Shown piece by piece: positions 8,582-17,095 of a stretch of 64,000 nucleotides of DNA (position 1 is the stretch's first letter; each line of letters begins with the position of its first letter). Origin of the DNA: Peptoniphilus_B koenoeneniae (GTDB taxonomy: Bacteria > Bacillota > Clostridia > Tissierellales > Peptoniphilaceae); NCBI RefSeq assembly GCF_030812875.1, contig NZ_JAUSTN010000002.1:124001-188000 (forward strand). The letters run 5' to 3'. The notes beneath the pieces were generated by a model that saw only the letters and a program-made list of their open reading frames with translations, had not been told where the DNA came from and ran no database searches. Position numbers and translations under genes: made by a program.

Positions 8582-8612
8582 ACTCTTGAAAATAATATTA
8601 AAAGGAGTTTTT

Positions 8613-9314
8613 ATGACTACACCACATATAAATGCAAAAGACAATGCTTTTGCAAAAACAGTTTTAATGCCGGGAGATCCTCTCAGGGCAAAATTTATTG
8701 CAGAAAACTTTTTGGAAAATGCTAAACTTGTTACTGATGTGAGAAATATGCTGGGCTTTACAGGTCTATATAAGGGCAAAAAAATTTCCGTTATGGGATC
8801 AGGCATGGGTATTCCTTCCATAGGTATTTATTCTTATGAGCTTATTAATTTTTATGGAGTTGAAAATATTATAAGAGTGGGATCTTGTGGAGCTATAAAT
8901 GAAAATTTAAATTTATATGATATTGTCCTTGCACAGGGTGCCTGCACAAATTCAAATTTTGCAGATCAATATGATTTAAAGGGAACTTACAGTGCCATCT
9001 CTTCTTTTGATCTTTTGAAAAAAGCCTATGACCAATGTATTAATAAAAATTTACCTGTTCATGTGGGAAATGTTTTATCTGCGGATATTTTTTATAATGC
9101 CGATTCTCAAAATTGGAAAAAGTGGCAAGCCATGAATGTCCTTGCTATTGAAATGGAATCTTACGGCCTTTATTGCAACGCAAATAAAAATGGAGCAAAG
9201 GCTCTTTCTATCTTAACGGTTTCAGACAGCCTTGTGTCCGGAAAGGAAACTACAAGCGAAGAAAGAGAAAAGTCTTTTACAAATATGATGGAGATTGCAC
9301 TTAATATAGGATGA
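8613..9314 (+). CDS. deoD: Purine-nucleoside phosphorylase, DeoD type
   Basis: 233 aa from the ATG at 8613, chosen over an in-frame ATG 27 bases upstream because AAGGAG sits correctly before 8613 and the protein then begins MTTPHINAKDNAF as DeoD proteins do. Other marks: VLMPGDPLRAKFIAE (phosphate and nucleoside site), GMGIPSIGIYSYEL, GSCGAI, and the ribose-binding AIEMESYGLY with the nucleobase segment LTVSDSL. It cleaves purine (deoxy)ribonucleosides with phosphate. The stop overlaps the comEA start as ATGA. Confidence 0.96.
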   Translation: MTTPHINAKDNAFAKTVLMPGDPLRAKFIAENFLENAKLVTDVRNMLGFTGLYKGKKISVMGSGMGIPSIGIYSYELINFYGVENIIRVGSCGAINENLNLYDIVLAQGACTNSNFADQYDLKGTYSAISSFDLLKKAYDQCINKNLPVHVGNVLSADIFYNADSQNWKKWQAMNVLAIEMESYGLYCNANKNGAKALSILTVSDSLVSGKETTSEEREKSFTNMMEIALNIG

Positions 9315-9868
9315 AATTTTCAAAAGTTGAATTTATGATCTTGGGTCTGATAATTTTATTGACCCTTGGATTTTTTTATAAAAAATATGAAAATAAAAAT
9401 TTAGAAATGTCACAGGATTCCGGAAAAGTTTTAAATTCCGGAACCTTTGACGAAAATAAAGATTCCTCAATTTATGTCCACATAAGCGGAAGAGTTAAAA
9501 ATCCTGGTCTTTATGAAATTCAGGGAGATGAAAGACTAAAAGATTTGATTGAAAAAGCAGGAGGCCCTCTTGAAGATGCTGACCTTAATTCTTTAAATCT
9601 TGCTCAAAAACTTAAGGATGAAGAAAAAATTGTCGTCCCTTCTCTTATAAAAGAGGAAGGTGATGAAGGTGAAGAAAAGTTTATAGACATAAATAGGGCT
9701 GATGAGGAAGAGCTTCAAAACATTCCAGGCGTGGGGCCTAAGATGGCTAAAAAAATAATTAATTATAGAAAAAATAATTACTTCACAAAAATTGAAGACT
9801 TAAAAAATCTACCCGGTATAGGAGAAAAAAAGTTTGAAGAAATTAAGGCTTACATAATTGTAAAATAA
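9311..9868 (+). CDS. comEA: ComEA-like DNA-binding protein (SLBB plus helix-hairpin-helix)
   Basis: 185 aa. One N-terminal membrane anchor (about residues 8-26), a low-complexity linker, an SLBB domain (VHISGRVKNPGLYEI to about residue 115), then paired helix-hairpin-helix motifs (IDINRADEEELQNIPGVGP and IEDLKNLPGIGEKKFEE). This is the full ComEA architecture: membrane-anchored binding of incoming DNA on the outer face during transformation. No comEC or comEB is adjacent; instead it is coupled to deoD. Competence itself cannot be concluded. Confidence 0.92.
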   Translation: MKFSKVEFMILGLIILLTLGFFYKKYENKNLEMSQDSGKVLNSGTFDENKDSSIYVHISGRVKNPGLYEIQGDERLKDLIEKAGGPLEDADLNSLNLAQKLKDEEKIVVPSLIKEEGDEGEEKFIDINRADEEELQNIPGVGPKMAKKIINYRKNNYFTKIEDLKNLPGIGEKKFEEIKAYIIVK

Positions 9869-9870
9869 TC

Positions 9871-9899
9871 TTGAAAAAAACTTTTTCATTTGGTAAGAT
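9871..9899 (+). promoter_or_regulatory. Promoter of tRNA-Trp
   Basis: TTGAAA (9871-9876), 17-base spacer, TAAGAT (9894-9899), 20 bases before the tRNA. Confidence 0.65.
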
Positions 9900-9918
9900 A
9901 TAAAAGCATTCAAACTTT

Positions 9919-9994
9919 AGGGGTATAGTTCAGTTGGTAGAACATTGGTCTCCAAAACCAAGTGTCGTGGGTTCGAGTCCTGCTACCCCTGCCA
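9919..9994 (+). tRNA. tRNA-Trp (CCA)
   Basis: 76-base cloverleaf: acceptor AGGGGTA/TACCCCT, anticodon loop CTCCAAA giving CCA, T-loop GTTCGAG, encoded 3' CCA. Confidence 0.97.
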
Positions 9995-10002
9995 ATATAA
10001 AA

Positions 10003-10032
10003 ACCGTTAGAAAAATCTAACGGTCTTTTTTT
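10003..10032 (+). terminator. Terminator after tRNA-Trp, probably bidirectional
   Basis: ACCGTTAGA/TCTAACGGT stem (10003-10011 with 10016-10024) followed by a T run. On the minus strand the hairpin also precedes T residues, so it can serve the converging metallophosphoesterase gene. Confidence 0.88.
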
Positions 10033-10747
10033 ATTCTATTACTGTAATTCCTACAGGATCTAAAATTCTGAAATTTATTTTTCCTCCAAGTCCTCCATCT
10101 ACATAAAGGAGGCTTTTATTTATTTTATATAGTCCCATGGAATATTTTGGAAAAAGTTTAAAGTTATTTCCTATTACTTGCCCTAATATGGGAAATCTCA
10201 CCTGCCCTCCGTGGGTATGACCTGCTAATATTAAATTAAAATTTCTTCCGTCAATAGCCTTTTCTGGTGCGTGAGTTAATAAAATATTTTTCCCCTTTTC
10301 CAATTTTAAATTTTGGAAACTTTCAAAGTCTTCTCCATAAATTTTTACATTTTTATATTCTAAAGGATTTTTGTCTAATAGTATTATTTTATGTTTTCTT
10401 AAGATTTTTAAAAATTCTCCATATTTTCTATTGTCATATTCATGATTTCCCTTTACGAATAATATTTTTATATCTTCTCTTATTTTCAATGCTTTTATAA
10501 ATTTTTCTGCCCTTTGAAAATTTTTTGTATCTCTTGAAATTATATCCCCTGTCAAAAATATTATTTGAGGATTTATTTTTTTTAATTTTTTATTTAAAAG
10601 CTTTAAATTTATAAAAGGGCTGTTGTGATAATCACTTATTTGCACAGCCCTAAATCCAAGTTTAATTTTTATTTTTTTTACTTTTATAAATGAAAGCTGA
10701 TAAATTTCATAAATAAAAAATATAAGAATTAAAAAAAGAATTTTCAT
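10031..10747 (-). CDS. Membrane-anchored metallophosphoesterase (YkuE-like)
   Basis: 238 aa from the ATG at 10747. An open frame continues upstream, but that part overlaps the 57-aa peptide gene in another frame, and 10747 forms an ATGA overlap with that gene's stop. One N-terminal membrane helix (ILFLILIFFIYEI) precedes a calcineurin-like domain with all motifs: QISDYHN, LTGDIIS, VKGNHEYD, LTHAPE and LAGHTHGGQVRFP. The substrate is unknown; relatives act at or near the membrane. It ends the polA-coaE operon. Confidence 0.88.
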   Translation of the reverse strand: MKILFLILIFFIYEIYQLSFIKVKKIKIKLGFRAVQISDYHNSPFINLKLLNKKLKKINPQIIFLTGDIISRDTKNFQRAEKFIKALKIREDIKILFVKGNHEYDNRKYGEFLKILRKHKIILLDKNPLEYKNVKIYGEDFESFQNLKLEKGKNILLTHAPEKAIDGRNFNLILAGHTHGGQVRFPILGQVIGNNFKLFPKYSMGLYKINKSLLYVDGGLGGKINFRILDPVGITVIE

Positions 10748-10917
10748 TCGAATCTTTTTCCCTCTACGAATACTCCCAGAAGAAGTCCTGTTAAAGCTCC
10801 TATTAAGGCTCCTAATTTTTTTTGTCCAAAAAGCCCGCCTATTAAGGTGCCTAATAGAATACAAATTAAAACACTTATTGTCAATTTATATTTGGGTTTT
10901 CTTGTAAAAATTTTCAT
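10744..10917 (-). CDS. 57-aa glycine-zipper membrane peptide, unknown
   Basis: ATG 10917 to TGA 10744, beginning MKIFTRKPKYKL and ending VEGKRFE. Basic N-terminus, then two hydrophobic helices with a glycine-zipper pattern (LLGTLIGGLFG and LGALIGALTGLLLG) separated by QKK. Shine-Dalgarno AAAGGA is well placed. It overlaps the coaE 3' end by 32 bases and the next start by 4 (ATGA), so it is packed as a real operon gene. Topology suggests a two-helix hairpin with both ends in the cytoplasm. I do not know a function. Confidence 0.6.
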   Translation of the reverse strand: MKIFTRKPKYKLTISVLICILLGTLIGGLFGQKKLGALIGALTGLLLGVFVEGKRFE

Positions 10918-11524
10918 ATTCTTTTTCCTTTTGTTTTACTATTTTTTTTACTTTTTCTCTTAAATCTTCAAGGCTTCCTGAATTATCTATTATAAGGTCG
11001 CTAAGTTCTTTTTTCTTTTCTATGGACATTTGAGATCTTATTTTTTTAATGGCAAAATCCTTATCTATTTTATCTCTATTCATAAGTCTTTTTATTTGTA
11101 TTTCTTCCGGTGTATAGGCAAGCCATATTTCATTAAATTTTAAACCGTAGCTTTTTCCTTCTTCATAAGTTTCAAATAAAAGAGGAATGTCCAAAAAATT
11201 TATGCCTGGAATTATGCTTTTTATTATTTCTTCATAAACTTTAGGGTGTATAATTCTATTTATTTTTTTTAAATTTTCTTCGTTTCCGAAAACTTTCTTT
11301 CCTAAATATTCCCTGTTTATCTGTCCGTCTTTTATGGCTTCTTTTCCAAATTCTTTTTCAATTTGATCAAGTACTTCTTTTTTTTCCGATACCCTTCTTG
11401 CAATTTTATCTGAATCGATTATATAGTAGCCCAATTCTTTTAAGATTGATGTCAATGCTGATTTTCCCGTTGCTATTGACCCTGTAAGCCCTATTATTAA
11501 AGGTCCTTTATTATTTTGTGTCAT
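10886..11524 (-). CDS. coaE: Dephospho-CoA kinase
   Basis: 212 aa from the ATG at 11524, preferred because GGGAG lies just before it and the P-loop then falls near the N-terminus (GLTGSIATGKS). Further marks are IIDSDKIARRV, HPKVYEEI and DIPLLFETYEEG. It phosphorylates the 3'-OH of dephospho-CoA, the last step of CoA synthesis. The start overlaps the polA end by 14 bases; a polA-coaE pair is common in Firmicutes. An in-frame start 27 bases upstream is less likely. Confidence 0.95.
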   Translation of the reverse strand: MTQNNKGPLIIGLTGSIATGKSALTSILKELGYYIIDSDKIARRVSEKKEVLDQIEKEFGKEAIKDGQINREYLGKKVFGNEENLKKINRIIHPKVYEEIIKSIIPGINFLDIPLLFETYEEGKSYGLKFNEIWLAYTPEEIQIKRLMNRDKIDKDFAIKKIRSQMSIEKKKELSDLIIDNSGSLEDLREKVKKIVKQKEKEYENFYKKTQI

Positions 11525-14162
11525 ACAAAGATTCTCCCACTTCCTGATCAACTGTTAAGGGAACTTTTAGTTCTTTCGCACTTTCCATAATTTCCACCAT
11601 AAGTTTTTTTACTTGATCAAGTTCTTCTTTTTTTGCATCTACTACAAGTTCGTCATGGATTGTTAAAATTAATTTACTTTTCATTTTCTTGTCTTTTAAG
11701 GCTTTATAAACTTTTACCATGGCAATTTTTATTATGTCTGCTGCAGAGCCTTGTATAGGTGTATTTAGGGCTATTCTTTCTCCAAATTGTCTTATGTTGA
11801 AATTTTTTGCTTTTAGTTCTGGTATGTCACGTCTTCTGTTGAAAATTGTTTTTACAAAGCCCTTTTCTTTTCCATTTTTTATTTCTTCTTCCATATAGGC
11901 TTTTACTTTTGGAAACTTTTCCCAATAGCCGTCTATATATTCTTTAGCAAGATTTCTTGGAATATTTAATTGCCTTGAAAGTCCATAATCGGAAATTCCA
12001 TAAACTATTCCGAAGTTTACAGCCTTTGCCCTTGAACGTTCTTCTCTTGTAACTTTTTCAATATCTACTCCAAAAACTTCAGAGGCGGTTTTACTGTGAA
12101 TATCCATTCCATTTTTAAAAGCCTTTACCATGTTTTCATCTTCTGAAAGACTTGCAAGAATTCTAAGTTCTATTTGTGAATAGTCGCAGTCTACAAGAAG
12201 GCTATCCTTTGATGCTAAAAATGCCTTTCTTAAAAGTCTACCTTCTTCTGAACGTATTGGTATATTTTGTAAATTAGGTTCCGTTGATGAAAGTCTTCCT
12301 GTGGATGTTACTGTTTGATTAAAATGGGAATGAATTCTTCCAGTTTTTTTATTTATAAGCTCTATAAGGCCGTCGACATAAGTTGATTTTAATTTTGAAA
12401 GTTTTCTGTACTCTAAAACGTCTATTACAATATCCCCTTGGTCAACTAATTTTTCAAGAACTTCAGCTGATGTGGAATATCCTGTCTTGGTTTTTTTTAT
12501 GACTGGAAATTTTAATTTATCAAACAAAATTTCTCCCAATTGTTTTGGAGAGTTTATATTAAATTCTTCTCCTGCTTCTTCATATATTTTTTCTTCAAGT
12601 TTTTTTAATTTTATCTCCAAATCTTTTCCGATTTCATTTAAAATGCTCTCTTCAGTTCTTATTCCTGTAAGCTCCATAGATGCAAGGACTTCTGTAAGGG
12701 GAAGCTCCATATTATAGTAAAGATCTGTCATTTTATAGTTTTCAATTTTTTCTATTTGAAGCTTATAGATTTTTTTTATGGTGTTTAAATAAAAGGCAAA
12801 ATATTTTTCCAATTCTTCTAAGCTTAAATCTTCATATTTTTTTCTTAGTTTTCCCTTACCTAAAAGTTCTTCATCACTTTTATAGCCCTTTGAAAAATAT
12901 TCCCCTGATATGGTGTTTATATCAAAATCTGTCTTGGTAGAATCTAAGATATATTCTGCTACAAGGCTGTCATGATAGATGTTTTTTATATCAATTTTGT
13001 TGTAAAGAAGGATTATTATGTCTTCTTTTATGTCGTAGCTTATTTTTTTAATTTTCCCATCTTCAAAAACTTTTTTTAAAAGATTTAAATTTTCTTTATT
13101 GTAGTCAATTATTATAGGCTTTAATTTTTCACTTCCTAAAACAAACTTAATTGGCTCTGTGCCTTCATATATTTTCCCGTCGGTGATTATCTTAAAGAAT
13201 AAGATTTGCTCCTCTTGTGAAGCCTCTAGGAGCTTCTCAAGACCATAGTTTCCCCTTTCAAATATATCTTCATGAACAGTTTCAGTTTTTTCCTTTTGAT
13301 ATTCTTCCGGAAGTCTTTTTAAAAGAGTGTTAAAATCTAAATCCTTATAGAGTTTTAAAAGTTCTTCAAAATTGTAGTCTTTTTTTTCAAAATCTTCCAA
13401 ATTTTTTTCAATAGGAACATTTCTTATAATTGTTCCCAATTTTTTGGACATAAAGGCTTGAGCTTTATTTTCTTCCAATTTTTCTTTTAATTTTTTTCCA
13501 GAAACTTGGTCTAAGTTTTCATATACTCCTTCAAGGTTTTCAAAGTCATATAAAAGTTTAAGGCCTGTTTTTTCTCCAACTCCTGGAACTCCAGGAATAT
13601 TATCGGAACTGTCTCCCATAAGACCCTTTAAATCTATAAATTGATTTGCCCTTAAGTTATATTTTTCTTTTAAGTATTCTTCATCTACAATGTCAATATC
13701 ACTTATGCCCTTTCTTGTTAAAAGGACTTTTGTATTTTTATCTACTAACTGAAAATAGTCCTTATCTCCTGTTAAAAGATAAACTTCAAAATTTTTTTCT
13801 GAAGCTTTTTGAGCAAGAGTGCCTGCAATATCATCAGCTTCATATACGGGAGAATCTATTGTAACTATGTTCATGTAATCTAAAATTTTTCTTACAAGGG
13901 GCCACTGTTGCTCTAGTTCTGAAGGAGTTTTTTGTCTTGTGCCCTTGTAATCTTTATAGATTTCATGGCGAAATGTCCTTCCTTTTTTATCAAAGCAAAC
14001 TGCTATGTAAGCGGGATTTATTTTATCTATTGCATTTTCAACCATGGAAATAAATCCATAAATTGCATTTGTATACATTCCTTTTTTATTTTTTAAAAGG
14101 GGCAGAGCGTAAAAAGCTCTAAAAAATAAGGATGAACCATCTATTATTAATATTTTATTCAA
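11511..14162 (-). CDS. polA: DNA polymerase I
   Basis: 883 aa from a TTG at 14162. The GTG three codons upstream lies inside the Shine-Dalgarno GAGGTGAT and cannot be the start. Domains: 5' nuclease (residues 1-290, with DKDYFQL and GLMGDSSDNIPGVPGVGEKT), a central 3'-5' exonuclease-like domain, and a family-A polymerase (LVDCDYSQIELRILA, AKAVNFGIVYGIS, LTIHDELVVDA). The usual first exonuclease motif with its DxE acidic pair is not visible (the region reads LFFKIITDGKIYEG), so proofreading is probably lost, as in Bacillus-type Pol I. It is the first gene of polA-coaE-peptide-phosphoesterase. Confidence 0.97.
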   Translation of the reverse strand: MNKILIIDGSSLFFRAFYALPLLKNKKGMYTNAIYGFISMVENAIDKINPAYIAVCFDKKGRTFRHEIYKDYKGTRQKTPSELEQQWPLVRKILDYMNIVTIDSPVYEADDIAGTLAQKASEKNFEVYLLTGDKDYFQLVDKNTKVLLTRKGISDIDIVDEEYLKEKYNLRANQFIDLKGLMGDSSDNIPGVPGVGEKTGLKLLYDFENLEGVYENLDQVSGKKLKEKLEENKAQAFMSKKLGTIIRNVPIEKNLEDFEKKDYNFEELLKLYKDLDFNTLLKRLPEEYQKEKTETVHEDIFERGNYGLEKLLEASQEEQILFFKIITDGKIYEGTEPIKFVLGSEKLKPIIIDYNKENLNLLKKVFEDGKIKKISYDIKEDIIILLYNKIDIKNIYHDSLVAEYILDSTKTDFDINTISGEYFSKGYKSDEELLGKGKLRKKYEDLSLEELEKYFAFYLNTIKKIYKLQIEKIENYKMTDLYYNMELPLTEVLASMELTGIRTEESILNEIGKDLEIKLKKLEEKIYEEAGEEFNINSPKQLGEILFDKLKFPVIKKTKTGYSTSAEVLEKLVDQGDIVIDVLEYRKLSKLKSTYVDGLIELINKKTGRIHSHFNQTVTSTGRLSSTEPNLQNIPIRSEEGRLLRKAFLASKDSLLVDCDYSQIELRILASLSEDENMVKAFKNGMDIHSKTASEVFGVDIEKVTREERSRAKAVNFGIVYGISDYGLSRQLNIPRNLAKEYIDGYWEKFPKVKAYMEEEIKNGKEKGFVKTIFNRRRDIPELKAKNFNIRQFGERIALNTPIQGSAADIIKIAMVKVYKALKDKKMKSKLILTIHDELVVDAKKEELDQVKKLMVEIMESAKELKVPLTVDQEVGESLYDTK

Positions 14163-14211
14163 ACTAATCACCTCAAAACTTATTATATCATAGGAATATT
14201 TTTTAAATTAT

Positions 14212-14240
14212 TTGCATTATTAAAAAAATATTGTTAAAAT
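14212..14240 (+). promoter_or_regulatory. Promoter of tRNA-Leu
   Basis: TTGCAT (14212-14217), 17-base spacer, TAAAAT (14235-14240), 13 bases before the tRNA. Confidence 0.65.
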
Positions 14241-14253
14241 AAATCATAGTCTT

Positions 14254-14340
14254 GCCGGAGTGATGGAATTGGCAGACGTGCCAGACTCAAAATCTGGTGG
14301 TGGCAACACCGTGCGGGTTCGAGTCCCGCCTCCGGCACCA
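14254..14340 (+). tRNA. tRNA-Leu (CAA)
   Basis: 87-base class II tRNA with a long variable arm (GGTGGCAACACC). Acceptor GCCGGAG/CTCCGGC, anticodon loop CTCAAAA giving CAA, encoded ACCA end. Confidence 0.97.
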
Positions 14341-14357
14341 TTTTTTTATAAGCAATT

Positions 14358-14392
14358 TAAAAGAGCCGAGATTTTATCTTGGCTCTTTCTTT
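14358..14392 (+). terminator. Terminator after tRNA-Leu, probably shared with the converging gene
   Basis: AAAGAGCCGAGAT (14360-14372) pairs with ATCTTGGCTCTTT (14376-14388, one G-T pair). It overlaps the stop codon of the converging TPR-like gene. Confidence 0.75.
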
Positions 14393-14880
14393 GTATTTTT
14401 TTCTTTTTCTGCTTTTTCTTTTTTTTGGTCTATTACTTGTTTTTGCCCTTCTATTATTTTTTTAAGCCTTTTATCGTTTTTATAGTCCACTTTTTCTAAT
14501 TCTTCTTTTGCTTTTTCAAATTCTTTTAAATTTAAAAGGGCTGTTGATAAATTAAAGTGATAGATATTTCTGCCATATTTTGTTTTAGGTTTGTTTTCTA
14601 TGTTTAAAAGTTTATTATAAAAATCTTGAGGGTTTTTATTTTTTTTATATTTTCTTACATATTCATTTAATTCTTCAGTAATTTTTTTATCTTTTTGCAT
14701 TTCTATAAGGGGCCTTATTATTAAAATAAATAATATTAAAAGTCCTATTATGCAAAGAAAAAATACTAAAGCGAAGGCTTCTTCATTTTTTTCTTTTAAA
14801 AATGATAAAAGTAAATATCCTATAAGACATAATAAAGCAAATAGAAATAGGGTAAAACCAACTGTTTTTTTATCTTTCAT
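14374..14880 (-). CDS. Membrane protein with TPR-like tail, unknown
   Basis: 168 aa. Two N-terminal membrane helices (FTLFLFALLCLIGYLLLSFL and ALVFFLCIIGLLILFILI), then a cytoplasmic, Lys/Glu-rich helical part with a tetratricopeptide feel (NIYHFNLSTALLNLKEFEKA, then EELEKVDYKN) and a highly charged end. No catalytic motif. It lies alone between tRNA-Leu and the EF-G-like gene, on the minus strand. I do not recognise a named family. Confidence 0.7.
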   Translation of the reverse strand: MKDKKTVGFTLFLFALLCLIGYLLLSFLKEKNEEAFALVFFLCIIGLLILFILIIRPLIEMQKDKKITEELNEYVRKYKKNKNPQDFYNKLLNIENKPKTKYGRNIYHFNLSTALLNLKEFEKAKEELEKVDYKNDKRLKKIIEGQKQVIDQKKEKAEKEKNTKKEPR

Positions 14881-14893
14881 AATTTTTCACAAA

Positions 14894-14922
14894 TAAAACC
14901 TGCTTAACTTATAAGCAGGTTT
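14894..14922 (-). terminator. Terminator after the EF-G-like gene
   Basis: AAACCTGCTTA (14896-14906) pairs with TAAGCAGGTTT (14912-14922); the minus strand continues into TTTTATT. Confidence 0.82.
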
Positions 14923-14937
14923 TTAATTTTAAATCTT

Positions 14938-17010
14938 TTATTTTTCTTCTTCCTTTAATTTTTTAGCTTCTTCAATTACCTTTTCAGCTATTTGTCCTGG
15001 AACTTCTTCATATCTTGCAAATTCCATTGAAAATGTTCCTCTTCCTTGAGTCATTGCACGAAGGTCTATTGAATATTCAAACATTTCTGCTTGAGGTGCT
15101 TCTGCGATTAAAAGTTGTGTTCCGTCTGCTTGTTGATCCATTCCAAGTATTCTTCCACGACGTTTGTTCATATCTCCCATTACATCTCCAAGATATGCAT
15201 CTGGAATTGAAACTTCCACACTCATTATAGGTTCAAGAAGGGTTGGTTTTGCTTCTTGGATTCCCTTTTTGTATGCAAGGTTAGCTGCAAGTTTAAAACT
15301 CATTTCGTTTGAGTCTACATCGTGATAGGATCCATCGTATAAAGTTGCTTTGAAGTGGGTCATTGGATATCCTGCCAATACTCCATGTTCTTTTGATTCT
15401 ATTATTCCTTTTTCAACTGCAGGGAAATAATTTTTAGGAACTGCTCCTCCAAATACTTCTTCTGCAAATACAAATTCTTCTTCTGAAGGTTCAAATCTAA
15501 TCCAAACATCTCCATATTGTCCGGCGCCACCTGATTGTTTTTTATGTTTTCCTTGTACTGATGAAGTTCCTTTTATTGTTTCTCTGTAAGGGATAATAAA
15601 TGGAACTATATTAACTTCAACTCCGAACATATTTTTAAGTTTTTGTAAAATTACATCTAATTGTACTTGGCCTTGTCCGCCAATGGTAAGTTGCTTTGTT
15701 TCTGTGTTTCTTTCAATAGTAAATGACGGATCTTCATCTCTAAGTCTTCTTAGGGAAGTTGAAAGTTTTTCTTCATCACCCTTTGTCTTTGGTTCTATTG
15801 CATAATATAAAACAGGATGTGGGTATTTCATTTCCTTGTATTTTACAGGATGATTTTTATCTATTAGAGCATCCCCTGTTTCAGTAAATTGTAATTTTGT
15901 TGTTGCTCCTATATCTCCTGCGTTAATTTCAGGAACTTCTATTTGAGTTTTTCCTCTCATAACAAAAAGTCCGCCTAATTTTTCATTTTCGCCTTTGTTT
16001 ATGTTGAAAACAGGAGTGTCTTTTGTTATTTTTCCTGAAATTACTTTAAATATTGAAATTTTTCCAACAAATGGGTCTGTATTTGTTTTAAATACAACTG
16101 CTGAAAAAGGTTCTTTTGAGCTTACGCTACGTTTTTCCCCTTCTTCATATCTAAAGCCTATATGGGCTCTTTGATCGTTTGGAGCAGGCATATAATTAAC
16201 TATGGTGTTTAATAAAATATCTATTCCTATTCCCTTTTCTGCACTTCCTACAAGTAAAGGAACGGCATCTCCTGAAAGTAAAGCTGATGTAACTCCCTTT
16301 AAAAGTTCTTCTCTTGTGAATTTTTCTCCACTGAAATATTTTTCCATTAAAACTTCATCAGATTCAGCAACTACTTCTGCAATTTCTTCATACATTCTTT
16401 CTGTTGCTTTTACTTGATCGTGAGTTAATTCTATTTCGGAAGGTCCTCCATTTGTGTATTTAAAACCCTTTTGGTAAATTACATCTGTAACTCCTATAAA
16501 ATCTTCTCCGCTTCCAATAGGAACTGAGAATGGAATTACTTTTTTACCGAAATTTTCTTCCAGCTCTTCCATTAATTTTCTAAAGTTTACGTTTTCTCCA
16601 TCAATTTTATTTATAAAAATAATTCTGGGCATTCCTATTTTTTCAGTGTATTTCCACATTCTTTCAGTGCCCACTTGGATTCCGCTTTGGCCATCAATAA
16701 CCATAAGTACTGCCTCAGATGCTCTTAAGGCCCCTTGTGCTTCTCCTATAAAATCAAGATATCCGGGAGTGTCTATTATATTTACTTTATAATTTCTCCA
16801 TTCAACGGGTATTATTGATGTACCAATAGAAGAACCTCTTTCTATTTCTTCTTTAGAAAAATCACTTACAGTATTTTTGTCAGAAACAGATCCCAATTTT
16901 TTAGTTGCTCCTGACTGAAACAGCATAGCTTCCGTAAGATTTGTCTTTCCACTTCCACTATGCCCAACCAGGGCTAAATTTCTCACCTGTTCAGTATTAT
17001 AAACTTTCAT
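14938..17010 (-). CDS. EF-G-like translation factor GTPase (EF-G2 type)
   Basis: 690 aa. G motifs: G1 GHSGSGKT, a divergent G2/switch I, G3 DTPGYLDF, G4 NKID. Domains II-V follow, with GGQGQVQLDVIL and a domain-IV segment holding KKQSGGAGQYGDVWI. The altered switch region (IERGSSIGTSIIP instead of the usual RGITI..A) and the solitary position away from rpsL-rpsG-tuf mark the second EF-G-like family common in Firmicutes, not the main FusA. In that family a role in ribosome recycling or stress is suspected but not general. A TATAAT box and an AGGAGG Shine-Dalgarno precede it. Confidence 0.88.
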   Translation of the reverse strand: MKVYNTEQVRNLALVGHSGSGKTNLTEAMLFQSGATKKLGSVSDKNTVSDFSKEEIERGSSIGTSIIPVEWRNYKVNIIDTPGYLDFIGEAQGALRASEAVLMVIDGQSGIQVGTERMWKYTEKIGMPRIIFINKIDGENVNFRKLMEELEENFGKKVIPFSVPIGSGEDFIGVTDVIYQKGFKYTNGGPSEIELTHDQVKATERMYEEIAEVVAESDEVLMEKYFSGEKFTREELLKGVTSALLSGDAVPLLVGSAEKGIGIDILLNTIVNYMPAPNDQRAHIGFRYEEGEKRSVSSKEPFSAVVFKTNTDPFVGKISIFKVISGKITKDTPVFNINKGENEKLGGLFVMRGKTQIEVPEINAGDIGATTKLQFTETGDALIDKNHPVKYKEMKYPHPVLYYAIEPKTKGDEEKLSTSLRRLRDEDPSFTIERNTETKQLTIGGQGQVQLDVILQKLKNMFGVEVNIVPFIIPYRETIKGTSSVQGKHKKQSGGAGQYGDVWIRFEPSEEEFVFAEEVFGGAVPKNYFPAVEKGIIESKEHGVLAGYPMTHFKATLYDGSYHDVDSNEMSFKLAANLAYKKGIQEAKPTLLEPIMSVEVSIPDAYLGDVMGDMNKRRGRILGMDQQADGTQLLIAEAPQAEMFEYSIDLRAMTQGRGTFSMEFARYEEVPGQIAEKVIEEAKKLKEEEK

Positions 17011-17095
17011 ATTAAATCCTCCTAAGTATTGAAATCGTTTGTAACAGTTTCATTATAACATTAAAATAAATTTTATACTATCTTGCCTTTACTCT

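Noticed and set aside
10748..10864. Extended N-terminus of the metallophosphoesterase
   Set aside because: This stretch is arginine/serine-rich nonsense in that frame, while the overlapping frame gives a clean membrane peptide with a Shine-Dalgarno and an ATGA junction.
14260..14499. Plus-strand frames over tRNA-Leu
   Set aside because: They begin inside the tRNA and pass through its terminator; shadows of the tRNA and of the minus-strand gene.
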